Source: Acestrorhynchus altus
Lineage: Eukaryota > Chordata > Actinopteri > Characiformes > Acestrorhynchidae
Length of the DNA: 64,000 bases
Direction: 5' to 3'
Assembly: GCA_034509495.1 (NCBI GenBank)
Contig: JAVGWO010000026.1
Span: 6,651,490 to 6,715,489, forward strand
Numbering within the stretch: position 1 is the first letter of the stretch; each line of letters opens with the position of its first letter. The notes beneath the pieces were generated by a model, which saw nothing but the letters and a program-made list of their open reading frames with translations, made no database searches and was not told the origin of the DNA. Below, piece after piece: positions 30,428-41,767 of the stretch. The position numbers and the translations under genes are program-made.

Positions 30428-32830
30428 TACTGAAATGTATATATTAAATATTGAGGTGTGGAAAAATATATTGATATTAACATGTTAAACAGCTCATATC
30501 CTACAATTTCCATACATTACCTGTTCCCTCGGGTTCAGGTTCAGTTCACTGTGTTTGAGTATATGCACCAAAAATATCCATTTTTCCATCACCAGTTTCC
30601 TGTCTCTCTTCATCCGTTAAACATTTTTATAACTGTGCCTTAAGGGCTGTTCTACGTGAATGGGCTCTGCTCTGAAAGGCTGTCTATTATTGTAGCCCAT
30701 TCAAAAATATGCCAAGCTAGAACAATTATTTTTTATTTATTCATTCAGTTATCTTCTTATCTGCTTCTTCCTGATCAGGGTTGCGGTAGATCTTCTGCCT
30801 TCCCAGAATCATTGGGTGCAAAGCAGAAATATCCAGCTGGACCTGGCACCAGTACATCATTGCTTTTGCATTTATGGCAATTCAAAATAAAGAATCTTTA
30901 TAATAATGAATGGACAGGTCTAGATGGCTGCAGATTAAGAAGCCTGATATTTGGTGTGTAAACATTTTACATCTTTGGAGTTTAAAACAGGTTACTTGTA
31001 TATGAACTGCATGAATAGTACATTTTGAAACAATGACAATGTTTTCCGAATAAAATGAACTTGGAAAATATGTTGGTTTTTTTTCTGTGAAATGTGCTCT
31101 TGAATAACATTCCATATTGCAATTGTTTACTATAGTGTTGTTTAGGAAATGACAACTGGGTTCACTCATCTGTGACCCACTTATGAAAGCATAAATGTAC
31201 TGGTCAGAACATTCATGGTGTTCTGTACATTCTGTCAAAGAAACTCTTTCATATATATACCCTTAGGCTTTAGCAGAGGTGGTCAGAAAATAGCAATATT
31301 GAGCAATATGAGAGGAGATTTATGAAATGGTGGATATCACCAAGTGGAGCTTCTCAGAATGAGGCTTGTCCTTCAGTCTGAAATAAATCAAAGTATTAGT
31401 AACAGGCTAAGTTAATGAGACTACAAGTCAAGCCCTTGTCTTTATATAATAGTTCGATTTAAAACAATTACAAATAAACAAGATAAGATTTGCCACATAA
31501 TAAATATATATTGTAGGTATTTTGTCTTTGGGGCTAAAGCAGGGATATTCAGTCCTGGAGGACAATATACTAACTGAATCACATCTGTTTAAGAAGGAAA
31601 TCAGCAGTTCTCTTTTGTGCATTGTCTGAAAAAAGTCTACTACAGGTAGGAGTCTGTCCTTAGGACACAAGGTGCTGTCTCAGCATTTTCAGACTAAAAT
31701 TGACACATGTATGCAAGTATCAGTTTTATGAAATTACATTATATTTGGCACATAAAGTGGTATAAACAATCCTATTACTAGAGCCTTGCATAATTTCTGA
31801 CATTACAGGTTACTCTGTAATATAGTATTGTGTCCCTGAGCCTCTTAAATTAGACATAAAACACAAATTTGTATTTCATGTATGTTAATCTCTGTAGTTT
31901 GCAGTATTAGTTTTCTATCTACCCTCATTCTGCCTTGACCAGCTAGTGAGTAAAGAAAAACAAAAATGTCAAATTGTCTGCACTCAAAAATCCTCCCCAG
32001 AGCAGTTTTCAGAAGCTCCTCCAAGCCTCAAGACAAAGGCCTTTTTGCTTTTCTTATGATGTGACATACACTGGAACACTGTATTTATCTTGGCATTGTT
32101 GAATAAGGAGAGGTTGGATGGACGTGATAGACTTACATCCTCAAAAAGGGTGGTAAAACAGGCTAAATTCCAAAATCCTAAACAGTTTTATAACAGTTTT
32201 GACTCATTAATATTTATGCCCCTAAAGTTTACATAGACCAGTAAGTAGTGCCTTACGTCTTACCCAAGATTGCATCATTGTAACATGCAGGGACCAGTTC
32301 CTTACAATATAGTGCTTAATTTGATGCTATAGTGTTTATAGTCAGTTTTTTAAGACATTCACTCTCATACTGTGCATCAGTAACGCTGGTGAGCATGTAT
32401 ATTAATGTCAGACAAAATGCACCTCACATTACTATGTGAAAACGGCCTTATAACTGCATGTGTTGATAACAGTACTTGAAAGAGGGATGGTGAAAGTGGT
32501 GCATGAGGAAGCAAAGCGTGGAAGGGGTTCATATATTCATGGTGGGCTAAAAAGTTATCCCTAGAGTATTGGCATTCCAAATGAGCTGATTCAACTGCAC
32601 ACCATGACGAAAAGATAGCAGCATAATGCAGCTCAAGATGGCAAGAATAATTACAGATTAAAGATTACAATGCTTAAAACAAAGCTCTGAATAACATGAC
32701 TAGAAATGCTGATTTTGTCTGAGTTGTTGTCAGTGTTATGGTGGAAAAACAGATGCTCTGGTTGATTCGCTATTTTTGTAGTTAATTTTGTGTGCAATTA
32801 TCTGAAGAGATTGTAGTGATGTGGGCTTTT
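30428..32830. other. Gene-free interval
   Basis: AT-rich intergenic DNA with a SINE-like scrap at about 30755-30860 (TCCTGATCAGGGTTGCGGTA, ATCATTGGGTGCAAAGCAG) and a short MITE-like stretch at about 31541-31570. No exon is seen. Confidence 0.45.
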
Positions 32831-33374
32831 CCTCTAGTGTGGAATTAGTGTGCTGGCTATAGGCCTTATCCAAAACCTCTAGTGTGGAATTAGTGTACTG
32901 ACTACAAACCTTATCCAAAACCTTTAGTGTGGCATTAGCATGATGGCTACAGGCCTTATCCAAAACCTCTAGGGTGGCATTAGCATGCTGTCTACAGGCC
33001 TTTTCCAAAACCTCTAGTGTGGCAGTAGCATGCTGGCTACTGGCCTTATCCAAAATCTCTAACGTGGAATTAGCATGCTGGCTATGGGCCTTATCCAAAA
33101 CCTCTAATGTGGCAGTAGCATGCTGGGTACGGGCCTTATTCAAAACCTCTAACATGGAATTAGCTTTCTGACTATGGGCCTAATCCAAAACCTCTAATGT
33201 AGAATTCACATGCTGGATACAGTCCTTATCCAAAACCTCTAGTGTGGCATTAGCATGCTGGCTACAGGTCTTATCCAAAACCTCTAGTGTGGAAATAATG
33301 TGCTGACTATGGGCTTTGTCTAAAACCTCTAGCATGGCATTAGTGTGTTGGCCATGGGCCTTATACGTAGCCAT
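32736..33374 (-). pseudogene. Repeat-encoded frame, interrupted by one TAG
   Basis: From ATG at 33374 the minus strand is open through the 45-bp array to 32736 except for one TAG at 33182-33180, where the neighbouring units have AAG. The product would be a 15-residue repeat protein. Because 45 is divisible by 3, one open unit makes all units open, so this may be pure minisatellite. No splice or family evidence supports a gene. Confidence 0.2.
32833..33372. repeat. 45-bp minisatellite, 12 units without indels
   Basis: The plus-strand unit reads CTCTAGTGTGGCATTAGCATG plus CTGGCTACAGGCCTTATCCAAAAC. All units keep 45 bp. On the minus strand the unit codes for LEVLDKACSQHANAT; see the finding on the nearly open frame. 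Confidence 0.95.
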
Positions 33375-33378
33375 AGAT

Positions 33379-33410
<32 letters not shown>

Positions 33411-33491
33411 AACCCATAGTTCTCTCTCTCTCTCTCTAAAAAAAGTCTCTCTCTCTCTCTCAAAAAGAAACAGTCTCTCTCACTCTCTCGC

Positions 33492-33550
<59 letters not shown>

Positions 33551-33554
33551 AAGA

Positions 33555-33597
<43 letters not shown>
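33379..33597. repeat. Long (CT)n tract with A-rich interruptions
   Basis: Five or more CT blocks are separated by AAAAAG-type interruptions, one repeated as CTCAAAAAGAAACAGTCTCT. It ends directly at the picalm CpG-rich promoter region. Confidence 0.97.
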
Positions 33598-33599
<2 letters not shown>

Positions 33600-34043
33600 C
33601 AATCAGCGCTCCAGTAGGTCAGCTGACCTGTACGCAGCCATTTTGTGTCCCGCCGCTGCGGATCGCTGTTCACAGACCGGAAGAAGGAAAAGCCGATAGA
33701 GCGGAAGCCTTAGAGGTGCACAGAGGAGCTCTGAGAGGAACCCTGTCCGTCGGCGCCTCCTCCAGCTGCTGCCCCGATCCTGCGGCTCGTCCTACTGACG
33801 TGTGTCCGGCCGGACTCCGCTGTGTCAGCGCGCTGACTCACACAATAACATACAGATTAACTGACGGAATAACGGACGTTAGCGGTTCAGCTCGGGCTGC
33901 AGCTTTAGTTTCAGAGAAGTTCCTTTAAGTTTGGTGGAGAATGTGTGGGAGCGGAGCGCGGTGTGGAGAGAGCGGTTTGCCTCACTGACTGCGGAGTTCA
34001 GCACAGCGGCTCCAAACCGCACTTCCGGCAGAGAGCGTCCGCT

Positions 34044-34210
34044 CGCTTCCTGTAGTTTACTGTAGTTTACTGCAGTTTACTTCACTGTCGTTTACTGCAG
34101 TTTATTGTCGTTTACTGCAGTTGACTTAACTGTAGTTGACTGTAGTTTACTGCAGTTGACTTCACTGTAGTTTACTGTAGTGTACTGTAGTTTTTCCTGC
34201 AGTTGACTCC
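34044..34210. repeat. Decamer repeat array (CTGTAGTTTA / CTGCAGTTGA)
   Basis: About 15 imperfect copies of a 10-base unit (CTGYAGTTKA with CTTCA spacers) lie 360-525 bases upstream of the picalm ATG. Confidence 0.85.
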
Positions 34211-34409
34211 AGCCCGACTCGCGCTGTGTGGGATGGTGTGTGTACCTGTGAGCAGGCTGTGAGGAGGTGTGTGTTGAAGCGGCTGAGTGTGTGTGTCCTC
34301 TGAACGAGCTGACTGGTAGATGGCGATGTGTCCTGTGTGCTCGGGTTTCAGCATTAGGACGTGTCCTCGGCCTGACGGCTCCTCTGTTTACATTAGCTAA
34401 CAGTCCGCT

Positions 34410-34410
<1 letters not shown>

Positions 34411-34459
<49 letters not shown>
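34411..34459. repeat. (CA)n microsatellite in the picalm 5' region
   Basis: About 24 CA repeats followed by TATATACA, some 110 bases upstream of the ATG, possibly in the 5' UTR. Confidence 0.95.
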
Positions 34460-34464
<5 letters not shown>

Positions 34465-34569
34465 CACCCGTCAGGTTCGGCCCGCCTCTCTCGCAGCTCA
34501 CGCAGCCGCCCCGCCGCCGCAGCCCGGCTTCATTCCGCTGTTAGTTGAGTGAGTACAGGGGGGGCAGAC

Positions 34570-34699
34570 ATGTCCGGACAGTCCATCACGGACCGGATCG
34601 CCGCGGCTCAGCACAGCATGACCGGATCCGCCATGAGCAAAGCCGTGTGTAAGGCCACGACCCACGAAGTCAGCGGCCCCAAGAAGAAACACCTCGACT
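34570..34699 (+). CDS. picalm: picalm coding exon 1
   Basis: Codons 1-43 plus the first base of Tyr44; donor GTGAGT at 34700. The ATG is in a favourable context (GCAGACATGT) inside the CpG-rich region. Confidence 0.95.
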
Positions 34700-37600
34700 G
34701 TGAGTTACTGCTGACCTGTGAACTGTGTGTAAACTGGGTGAACTGTGTGTAAACTGGGTGAACTGAGTGATCTAGGTGAATTGTGTGTACTGGGTGAACT
34801 GGTTGACCTGTATAGCCCATATGGGGCCCTGGGTAACCCATCTGGGAACCAGGAAGTTTTGTTCTGGTGGGCCCACATGGGTTAGTGTTTGAAGCAGGAT
34901 GGGTTAAACATGGCCCTCTTTCTGCACTGCATCTGTATGACACCTGTGTGAGACGACAAAGGTCTGTGTAATGATGGACCCATTTAAAAGCCCAACTGGG
35001 TCCCAGTAACTAAACATGTGCAAAATCCTACAGACTCACATGGAGCCCAGCTAGCCCAGTTTTCACCCACGTGAAACCCACATGAGCATGTTGGCTGGGT
35101 TGTCTCTTCAGAGGACAGGGTCTCCTTTACGCAAGCTGTCTTTTTTTTGTCCTCCACTGCAGTTTCTAAGAACTGATTGCACAGGACATTGTGCATTGTA
35201 ACCTTTTGTTTTTTAGTGCTCTGTTTTCTAGAGACAGACCAATGTATGAACAAGCAGGCCTCTGTAGAAGGAAGGTCTTACCATCGGAAATAACAAATTA
35301 TGTAAAATCTGAAAATGGTGAAGACGGTCAAGAACTGTTCCCACAAGTCCGAGCACGTGAAAGTTTCAAATTAGTTTGAAAAATGGACAAAGTTCAAAAT
35401 AGAGATTGCTTCAGCCCTTCAGAGGTGAAACTTTTGACTCAGGTCATGACTGTCAATGCATTTCTCTGGCAACCCCAGGTTATATTTTGAGTGAAAGTTT
35501 GACCAACATGGAGAATAATAATCCATCCTGCCTGGCTAATCTCTGTTGCAGCTTCATGCTTTGATTGTGGAAATTATCTTCCCCCCCATAAGTTTAACTA
35601 GTTGTCCTCTTAAGTGAATATTAGTTAAAAAATTAGGACAAAATGAATAACATGCTTTTTATCACTGCTAGAGCTTCCTAAATCTATCTTGTTGCGTTAA
35701 AACCCAGCCACTGTGATAGAAATGTGATAAACTGTGAAGGTCAAGGCAAGCAGACCATTCACCATGTCAGTGACTCACTAATCTCCAACAAACACTTCCT
35801 ACAATCACAGGCTCTCGCATACTTTCGTTCTCCGTTTGACTGTTTCATAATACAGAACTAGAGCTGTATAGGGAAGTGAGGGCAGCTCGGTTGGGAGTGT
35901 GAATCTCTCGACTCCTCACAGTTGGATTTGGTTTTGATTCTGGGTGCTAAGTTGTGGTGATAAAACCGTTCTCATTATTCTCACTATTTGTAGCTTTAGC
36001 TTTGTTGAATCTCACGGGAGCTGGTGCTTAGTTTCACTTTTTAGGCCCATGTCTGTATGTTTGACAACCTACTGGTATGAAGTACTACAACTATATTTTG
36101 GTTACAGTCTTTCAGTCTGTTTTGAAATACATAATTGTGTGGTGTTGTCTTGATTCAGAATAGTTCACAGCACAAATGGGGCCAATGCATCTGAACCGTT
36201 TTTAGTTAGTCAACGTTATGTTGTCAAGTTTATTAAAGCATTGATCATTGTAAATAATATTCATTGCAGTATAATCAGTATTAACATTAGTATTTTATTT
36301 TCTCCAGGCTGTGAAGCATATACTGTTTGTAATAAACAGAAAGGATAGTACTGAACATTATGTGCCGTTACCCCCTCCCTTTTATTTTAAACATGATTTT
36401 ATGTAAATAATAACTTGTAACACCTAAACATGTCCTGAACCAGTTGTCTAGACCTGATGTTCTCAATTTTGGTTCTGGGGAACCACTGTTTGCCTTTTTG
36501 CTTTATTTCTGTAACACATCCAGTTTATTTCAGCAAGGGCCCGCGAGTAAGTTAGTTAGCATCAGGTCCCCTGTCATTGACCCGTCCAAAAAACAGCCAC
36601 TTCTGGGTCTTGTTTAGTTTCTCTCCTTCCCTTCACCAGTCCATTGGAGGAAATTCCACAAAATTACCAAGGAATTCCCAGTTTACTCAAATCGATTGGC
36701 CAAGGAAATGAGGGGAACTGGGCCTTACACTCAAGATATAACTCAAAATTGGGGAAGTTTTTGGATTGCTGATAGCTGCTGCTATGCCAGTTGGATCAGG
36801 AGTAGGGAAACTCTGCAGGGCAGTGATACTTCAGGAGTAGGATTGAAAATCACTGGTCTAGACATCACAAGTTGGTTCTCAAAGTGGCTTAGATTGTTAT
36901 GCTTGCCCATTTTCCTGCTTTTCACACATCTCAAAGAACTGTCTGTTCACTTGCTTTTTGCAATGCGTGTTCTGTCCCTTGACAGGTGCTGCTGCAACAG
37001 GGTGATCAGTCTTACTCACCTCACTTGATGTCAGTGGTTAAATGTTAGGAATCAATGTATAGTGGCTTATACTCTTGGCACAACATAACTATTCTTCCGT
37101 ACGACTTTATAATGTGTATCAGTGCCAAATCACTTTGAGGAGAATCTCAATGGAACTACCAACAATTGGTTCTCATACCTGGTGTCCGACTGTACTGGCT
37201 ACTTTGTTGCGTGAGATCGGTGCAGTTTGGTTTGCACCACTAAATACTGCCTGCAACAAGATAATGCAAGGTTCTCATGTTATGTGCTTTTTGTTTTTAC
37301 TGTGAGCTAAACCAAGGGATGTTTCCTTTTTTGGTCACCTGTTTTGTGGTGTATTGCACTGCTGACTTCAGTGCTTTAGGTGACTGTGACATCAAAGCTC
37401 TTGTTGTGCATGTCATCATACCTATATAAGCTAGACATATCAGTTATTACATCTAGTAGCATGCTTTTTCTTTGTTTTTACCCTTTCCTTTCACACACAT
37501 TTCGATTTAGACTGAAAGACTGTAGCGTATGGGGAGTTTGACTCCCGTGTACTAATTTGGCATTTCTGACACATTTTGCTGACATGCTGGAGTGGAGTTT

Positions 37601-40213
37601 ATTGCTCAACCCATGTGCAATTCCTATTAGGAAACTTCTGTTGCGTAATAGTGTTCATTTTCATGTCAACAGTCAAAACTGTTCCTTCTCTTTGTGTGGT
37701 ATTTTGTTTTCCTGATTGTCCCTTTTTTGTGTGTTCGTTTGCTGAGATTGCTGTTGACGCAGTGATGCACGTTACCAATCTCAAAAAACGCAGGCTATTG
37801 CTTTCGGTCAATGTCAGTATGTGTAACCACTCGACTTGAATCTAATCATGTGCAGTGTTACTGATTTGGTCACTTTTTCACTGCAGCAACTGGTCTGCTG
37901 ACTCTCTGATAAGGTCTTTGGCTGGATTGTTTTCAGCATTAGTGGCACAATAATGAGACATTAATGCTCAAAATGCTTCTAAAACATTCTTCTGTGTCTT
38001 CAGATAGCTATTTCTAAATTTGCTATAGTTCATGAACACTCCAAATGACCAAAACTAATATCCACACACCATGTTTAAGTCTTTCTCTTTCTTTTTTTTG
38101 CTGGAGGTGGGGAGCTGTTTTGTTACAGTGCTTGCTCTGCAAGCCTCAACGATTGGGGTCTGATTTTACAAAAACACACAAGATCAAAAACCATCAGTAT
38201 CAGAAGTTGCTCCAAGCCTTGACCTACATAGTATGGACCAAAGTTTTGGGACACACCTTCAGGTGTTTAGGAACCACAGCAGTTCCATGTAAAGTTAGAG
38301 TGCTGAGGCTCATAGTGCCTCGAATCTTCTATGCTGTGTTGACTCAATAACCTTCTGTTAGAGCTGTAGAGAGGGAACCAACTCCATATTCAGGATTGAA
38401 TATTATACAAGCTCCTACAGGTTTACTCCATGGACCTTGTGTTGGTCTCAGTCACTGTAATTTCAAGTGGTAGGATGTTTGGACTTTTTGTCACAGTGTG
38501 CTCTTGCCTTCCTGTTTGACTCAACAGTGCTGGGATTTTCACTGAGTCAACAAACAGATGTTGCCCTCTGACCCCTCCCATCAAGTAGGACCTTACTTGC
38601 TCTGGCAAGAGGTTGCCCTTGTTTTGGTGCTCTCTTATGATAAGTTGTCTCTTCCCAAACCTTAACTTTAACCTTTACCATTGTACTCTATGCCACCAGC
38701 TGACCTCAGGGATCAGTGTGTAAATCGTCTTTGGTGCTGCGTTGGCTGATGCGAGGCAGACCGTTTGGAACATGCAGTCCTTCTATATCTTGCATGCTCA
38801 AAGCACTGGGATATTTATAGCAGCACAGGCCCTTTGGCTTATTTTGTACCTTGTAAAATCCCACCTCCCCTAAAACAAAGGCTTTATAGAGTGTGTGAGT
38901 GATTGATTTGCAATTTTCATTGCTTAAATACTAAACAAATGATTTGAATAATATTGTATTGATTTTATGATCTTAAATATCAGTTTTACCAGTGAAGGAG
39001 AACCAGTTGGACTTGAAGAGAACTGAACTGTATGTGAAACTGATGGAATTGAACATTGTTAGGGGCAGATATCCTCATTCATGTTAAACTTCAAGCTAGG
39101 GGTGCTTGGTCAAGTATTTGTTTAGTTGAGCTGCTAGTGTCCGAATAGAATAGAATATATATATATATAGCTGAAATGAAAACTATTACAGTATCCTTTT
39201 CCCCCCCCAATATTGTGCTTTTCTGATATCGTGACAGTTTGTAGCTGAGTTTCAGTGGTTCAATAACACCCACGCACACTTAGTCCACACGTATTTTGGA
39301 GGGAAGAAAATTCACCTACTGGATTACAGTGGTGGCATCCTCTTACGGTACCATGCTGGAATTCATTGAGCTCTTTCAAGTGACCCATTCTTTCACAAAT
39401 ATTTGTGAATACTGACCACATGGTTGGGTTCTTGGTTTTATGCACATACAGTAACGAGACTGAACGAAACACTTGAATTCAGTGACTGAGTCACTGTACT
39501 TTTGTACATATGGTATATTTGCTGATGCAACAATCAGGTAAAACAACAGTTGTGTCCATTTTTACCCCTGAAATGTTATGCATGCATGCCTCTCTGTTAA
39601 TGATCTCACTCCTCTATAGGCAGCTGGAGGCAACTGAGGAGACAAAGAAAGGAGGGGAAAAAAGGGAGGCGAGAGCGAGCTAACGGTGTAAAGAGGCAGT
39701 GATGGCGAGAGACAGACAGAGCAAGAGATGTGGGAATGAGGTTTGGGGAATGGTTGTGGTATTCCACAGAGCCGTGCTGCTGAGCTCACTGTGCTGGAAT
39801 CTCACTTTGGCCTTTTGCAAATATGCCCATGTCATCATATTTGCGCTTGTTTTACACTGATCATTGGCCACCTACTTACTGAAATCTTTAGCTTAACCGT
39901 TATGTAAGTAACCACAGAACCGATTCCAGATCAGCGAGTACATGCTCGCGAAATCGTCTGGCAGAATCCATATTCCCAGCTCACAGACACAGTGGAGAAG
40001 GAAGAGGAGGAGGGGAGACGGAGACGGCAAACAAACCCTCAAAAGGAGGAATCTAGCTATTTTAAGCCATCTGTGGTTCCAGGGCTATTCCCAAGGCACT
40101 GAGAACAGAGACTTGTATTTGGAAAAGCTTTCTCTTTGGCATCCTCTCTTTTAGAAATCAAATCATTGAAGCAGACGGCTGATGACAGACAATACACTCA
40201 TTAAATTCAGATG

Positions 40214-40254
<41 letters not shown>

Positions 40255-41704
40255 ATCTGAAGGTAACGATTCCCTTTTTTTTCTTTCTGTGCAAAACAGT
40301 TCAACAGGTCTGGATGCTCACATGATCTATGCAGTCACAATCCCATCAAATGACTCACACACCCTTTCCTCATTTCATTCTATGTCTTTGTTTCTCACCT
40401 GTTTGTGGTATGATTCATCTGTCCTGTGCTAAGCTATTTACAAAGTTGACGAGTCTCAAGTAGGACTATCACCATAAGTATGTTATTGGTACATTTTATA
40501 TAAATAGGTTGACTTTGTTTAAGCAGTGTTTATATATAGATATATTTATCTATTTCATTATTGTAGTGTTATTATGTCAGTGGGATAAAATGGTTTTCAG
40601 TTGCAGTAGGTGACTCTGTAGCTCACTTGGCTAAGTGCCCAGCCCCCTCTTGCAGGGGGTTCAAACCCCACGTCACACATTTATATATTTATCTAGAGCA
40701 GCCGTGGCCTGGCGGTTAGGGAACCAACCCTGTGACTGGAAGGTCGCCGGGTTAAATCCCAGAACATAACTGAAGTGCCCTTGAGCAAGGCACTAGATAG
40801 GGTAGGGCTGCCCACCGGGCATGTGTGCTCTCTTCCCTGGTGTGTGAACTCACTAGTGTGTATGTGTGTATCACTTGGGATGTGTGCATAACACAGTGGG
40901 TCAAAATAGTACAATGACTTACTTTAGAATAATATATTGTTTATCGTGTTCATACTCTTTCTGTGACAGGCCTACTCAAGTTATTTAGCCTCTAGTAATG
41001 AAGGACGTTAGAAAATAAAATGCACAATTCTCATATTTTATTTATTATGATTGTGCACGGCTAAACATCATCCCACATTTATAATTAGAGAGATTGGGAT
41101 CGAGATTTTTTCCAACTCCATATTGTTTGGTCTGATCACTCTTTTTATGGCGCAGTGATGCCATGTGGTTGACTTGGTTGGTATATTTGCAGCACCTCAA
41201 ACCTCCCTGTTATTTGCTTAAAGCTGCATTATGCAATTTCTGTAGGACATGCGCTTTTCTGGTTGCATGTGTCACTCTACAAAATGTTTCATAAATCCAA
41301 GTGGATTTAGTTGCAGTTTTAAAATGTTGTAACTGTTTATGTATCTCTGCATGCGGCTTTATTATTTGAATATCAGGCAACCTTTGACGTGAAGTTTTGT
41401 ACTTATTGCCATCAAAAGAAACAAAATAACAAAAACGCAACGTTTGATTGGCTGTTAGTGGTACAACCTCTGGTTCCTGAAACGTGAATCAGTTGTCCAT
41501 AATGTTTCTTTTAAATTCCTGCGTGTGTAATGGCCTCATGATGTGCTGTCAGTGGTTAGTGATTGTGATAGACTGTAATTAGCTCTCTTGGTACCAGAGG
41601 TCGGTGACTGCTGCGCAATTCTGGTGGACAGCTGGACCAGGTGCAGACCGTCTGGCCACCTGGTCAATTTCCAAGCGAACACCCCCGACACACATGCATG
41701 TGTG

Positions 41705-41767
<63 letters not shown>

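Larger units (their letters stand above)
33599..34569 (+). promoter_or_regulatory. picalm CpG-rich promoter and 5' UTR region
   Basis: GC and CpG content rise sharply at 33600 and fall after exon 1. No TATA box is obvious. Visible are a CCAAT box at 33599-33603, a 14-base palindrome AGGTCAGCTGACCT at 33616-33629, a YY1-like GCCATTTT at 33637-33644, an ETS site CCGGAAGA at 33677-33684 and a reverse ETS site ACTTCCGG at 34021-34028. This is a typical broad housekeeping promoter. The transcription start is not determined. A (CA)n tract and a decamer array lie within it. Confidence 0.65.

Noticed and set aside
33316..33699. Long frames on both strands over the CT tract (poly Leu-Ser, poly Arg-Glu)
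   Set aside because: These are translations of a dinucleotide microsatellite. The same applies to frames at 41536-41875, 49130-49642 and 53317-53540.
40610..40677. Functional tRNA gene
   Set aside because: A and B boxes and some stems exist, but the anticodon arm is irregular and a SINE of tRNA origin lies 20 bases away.
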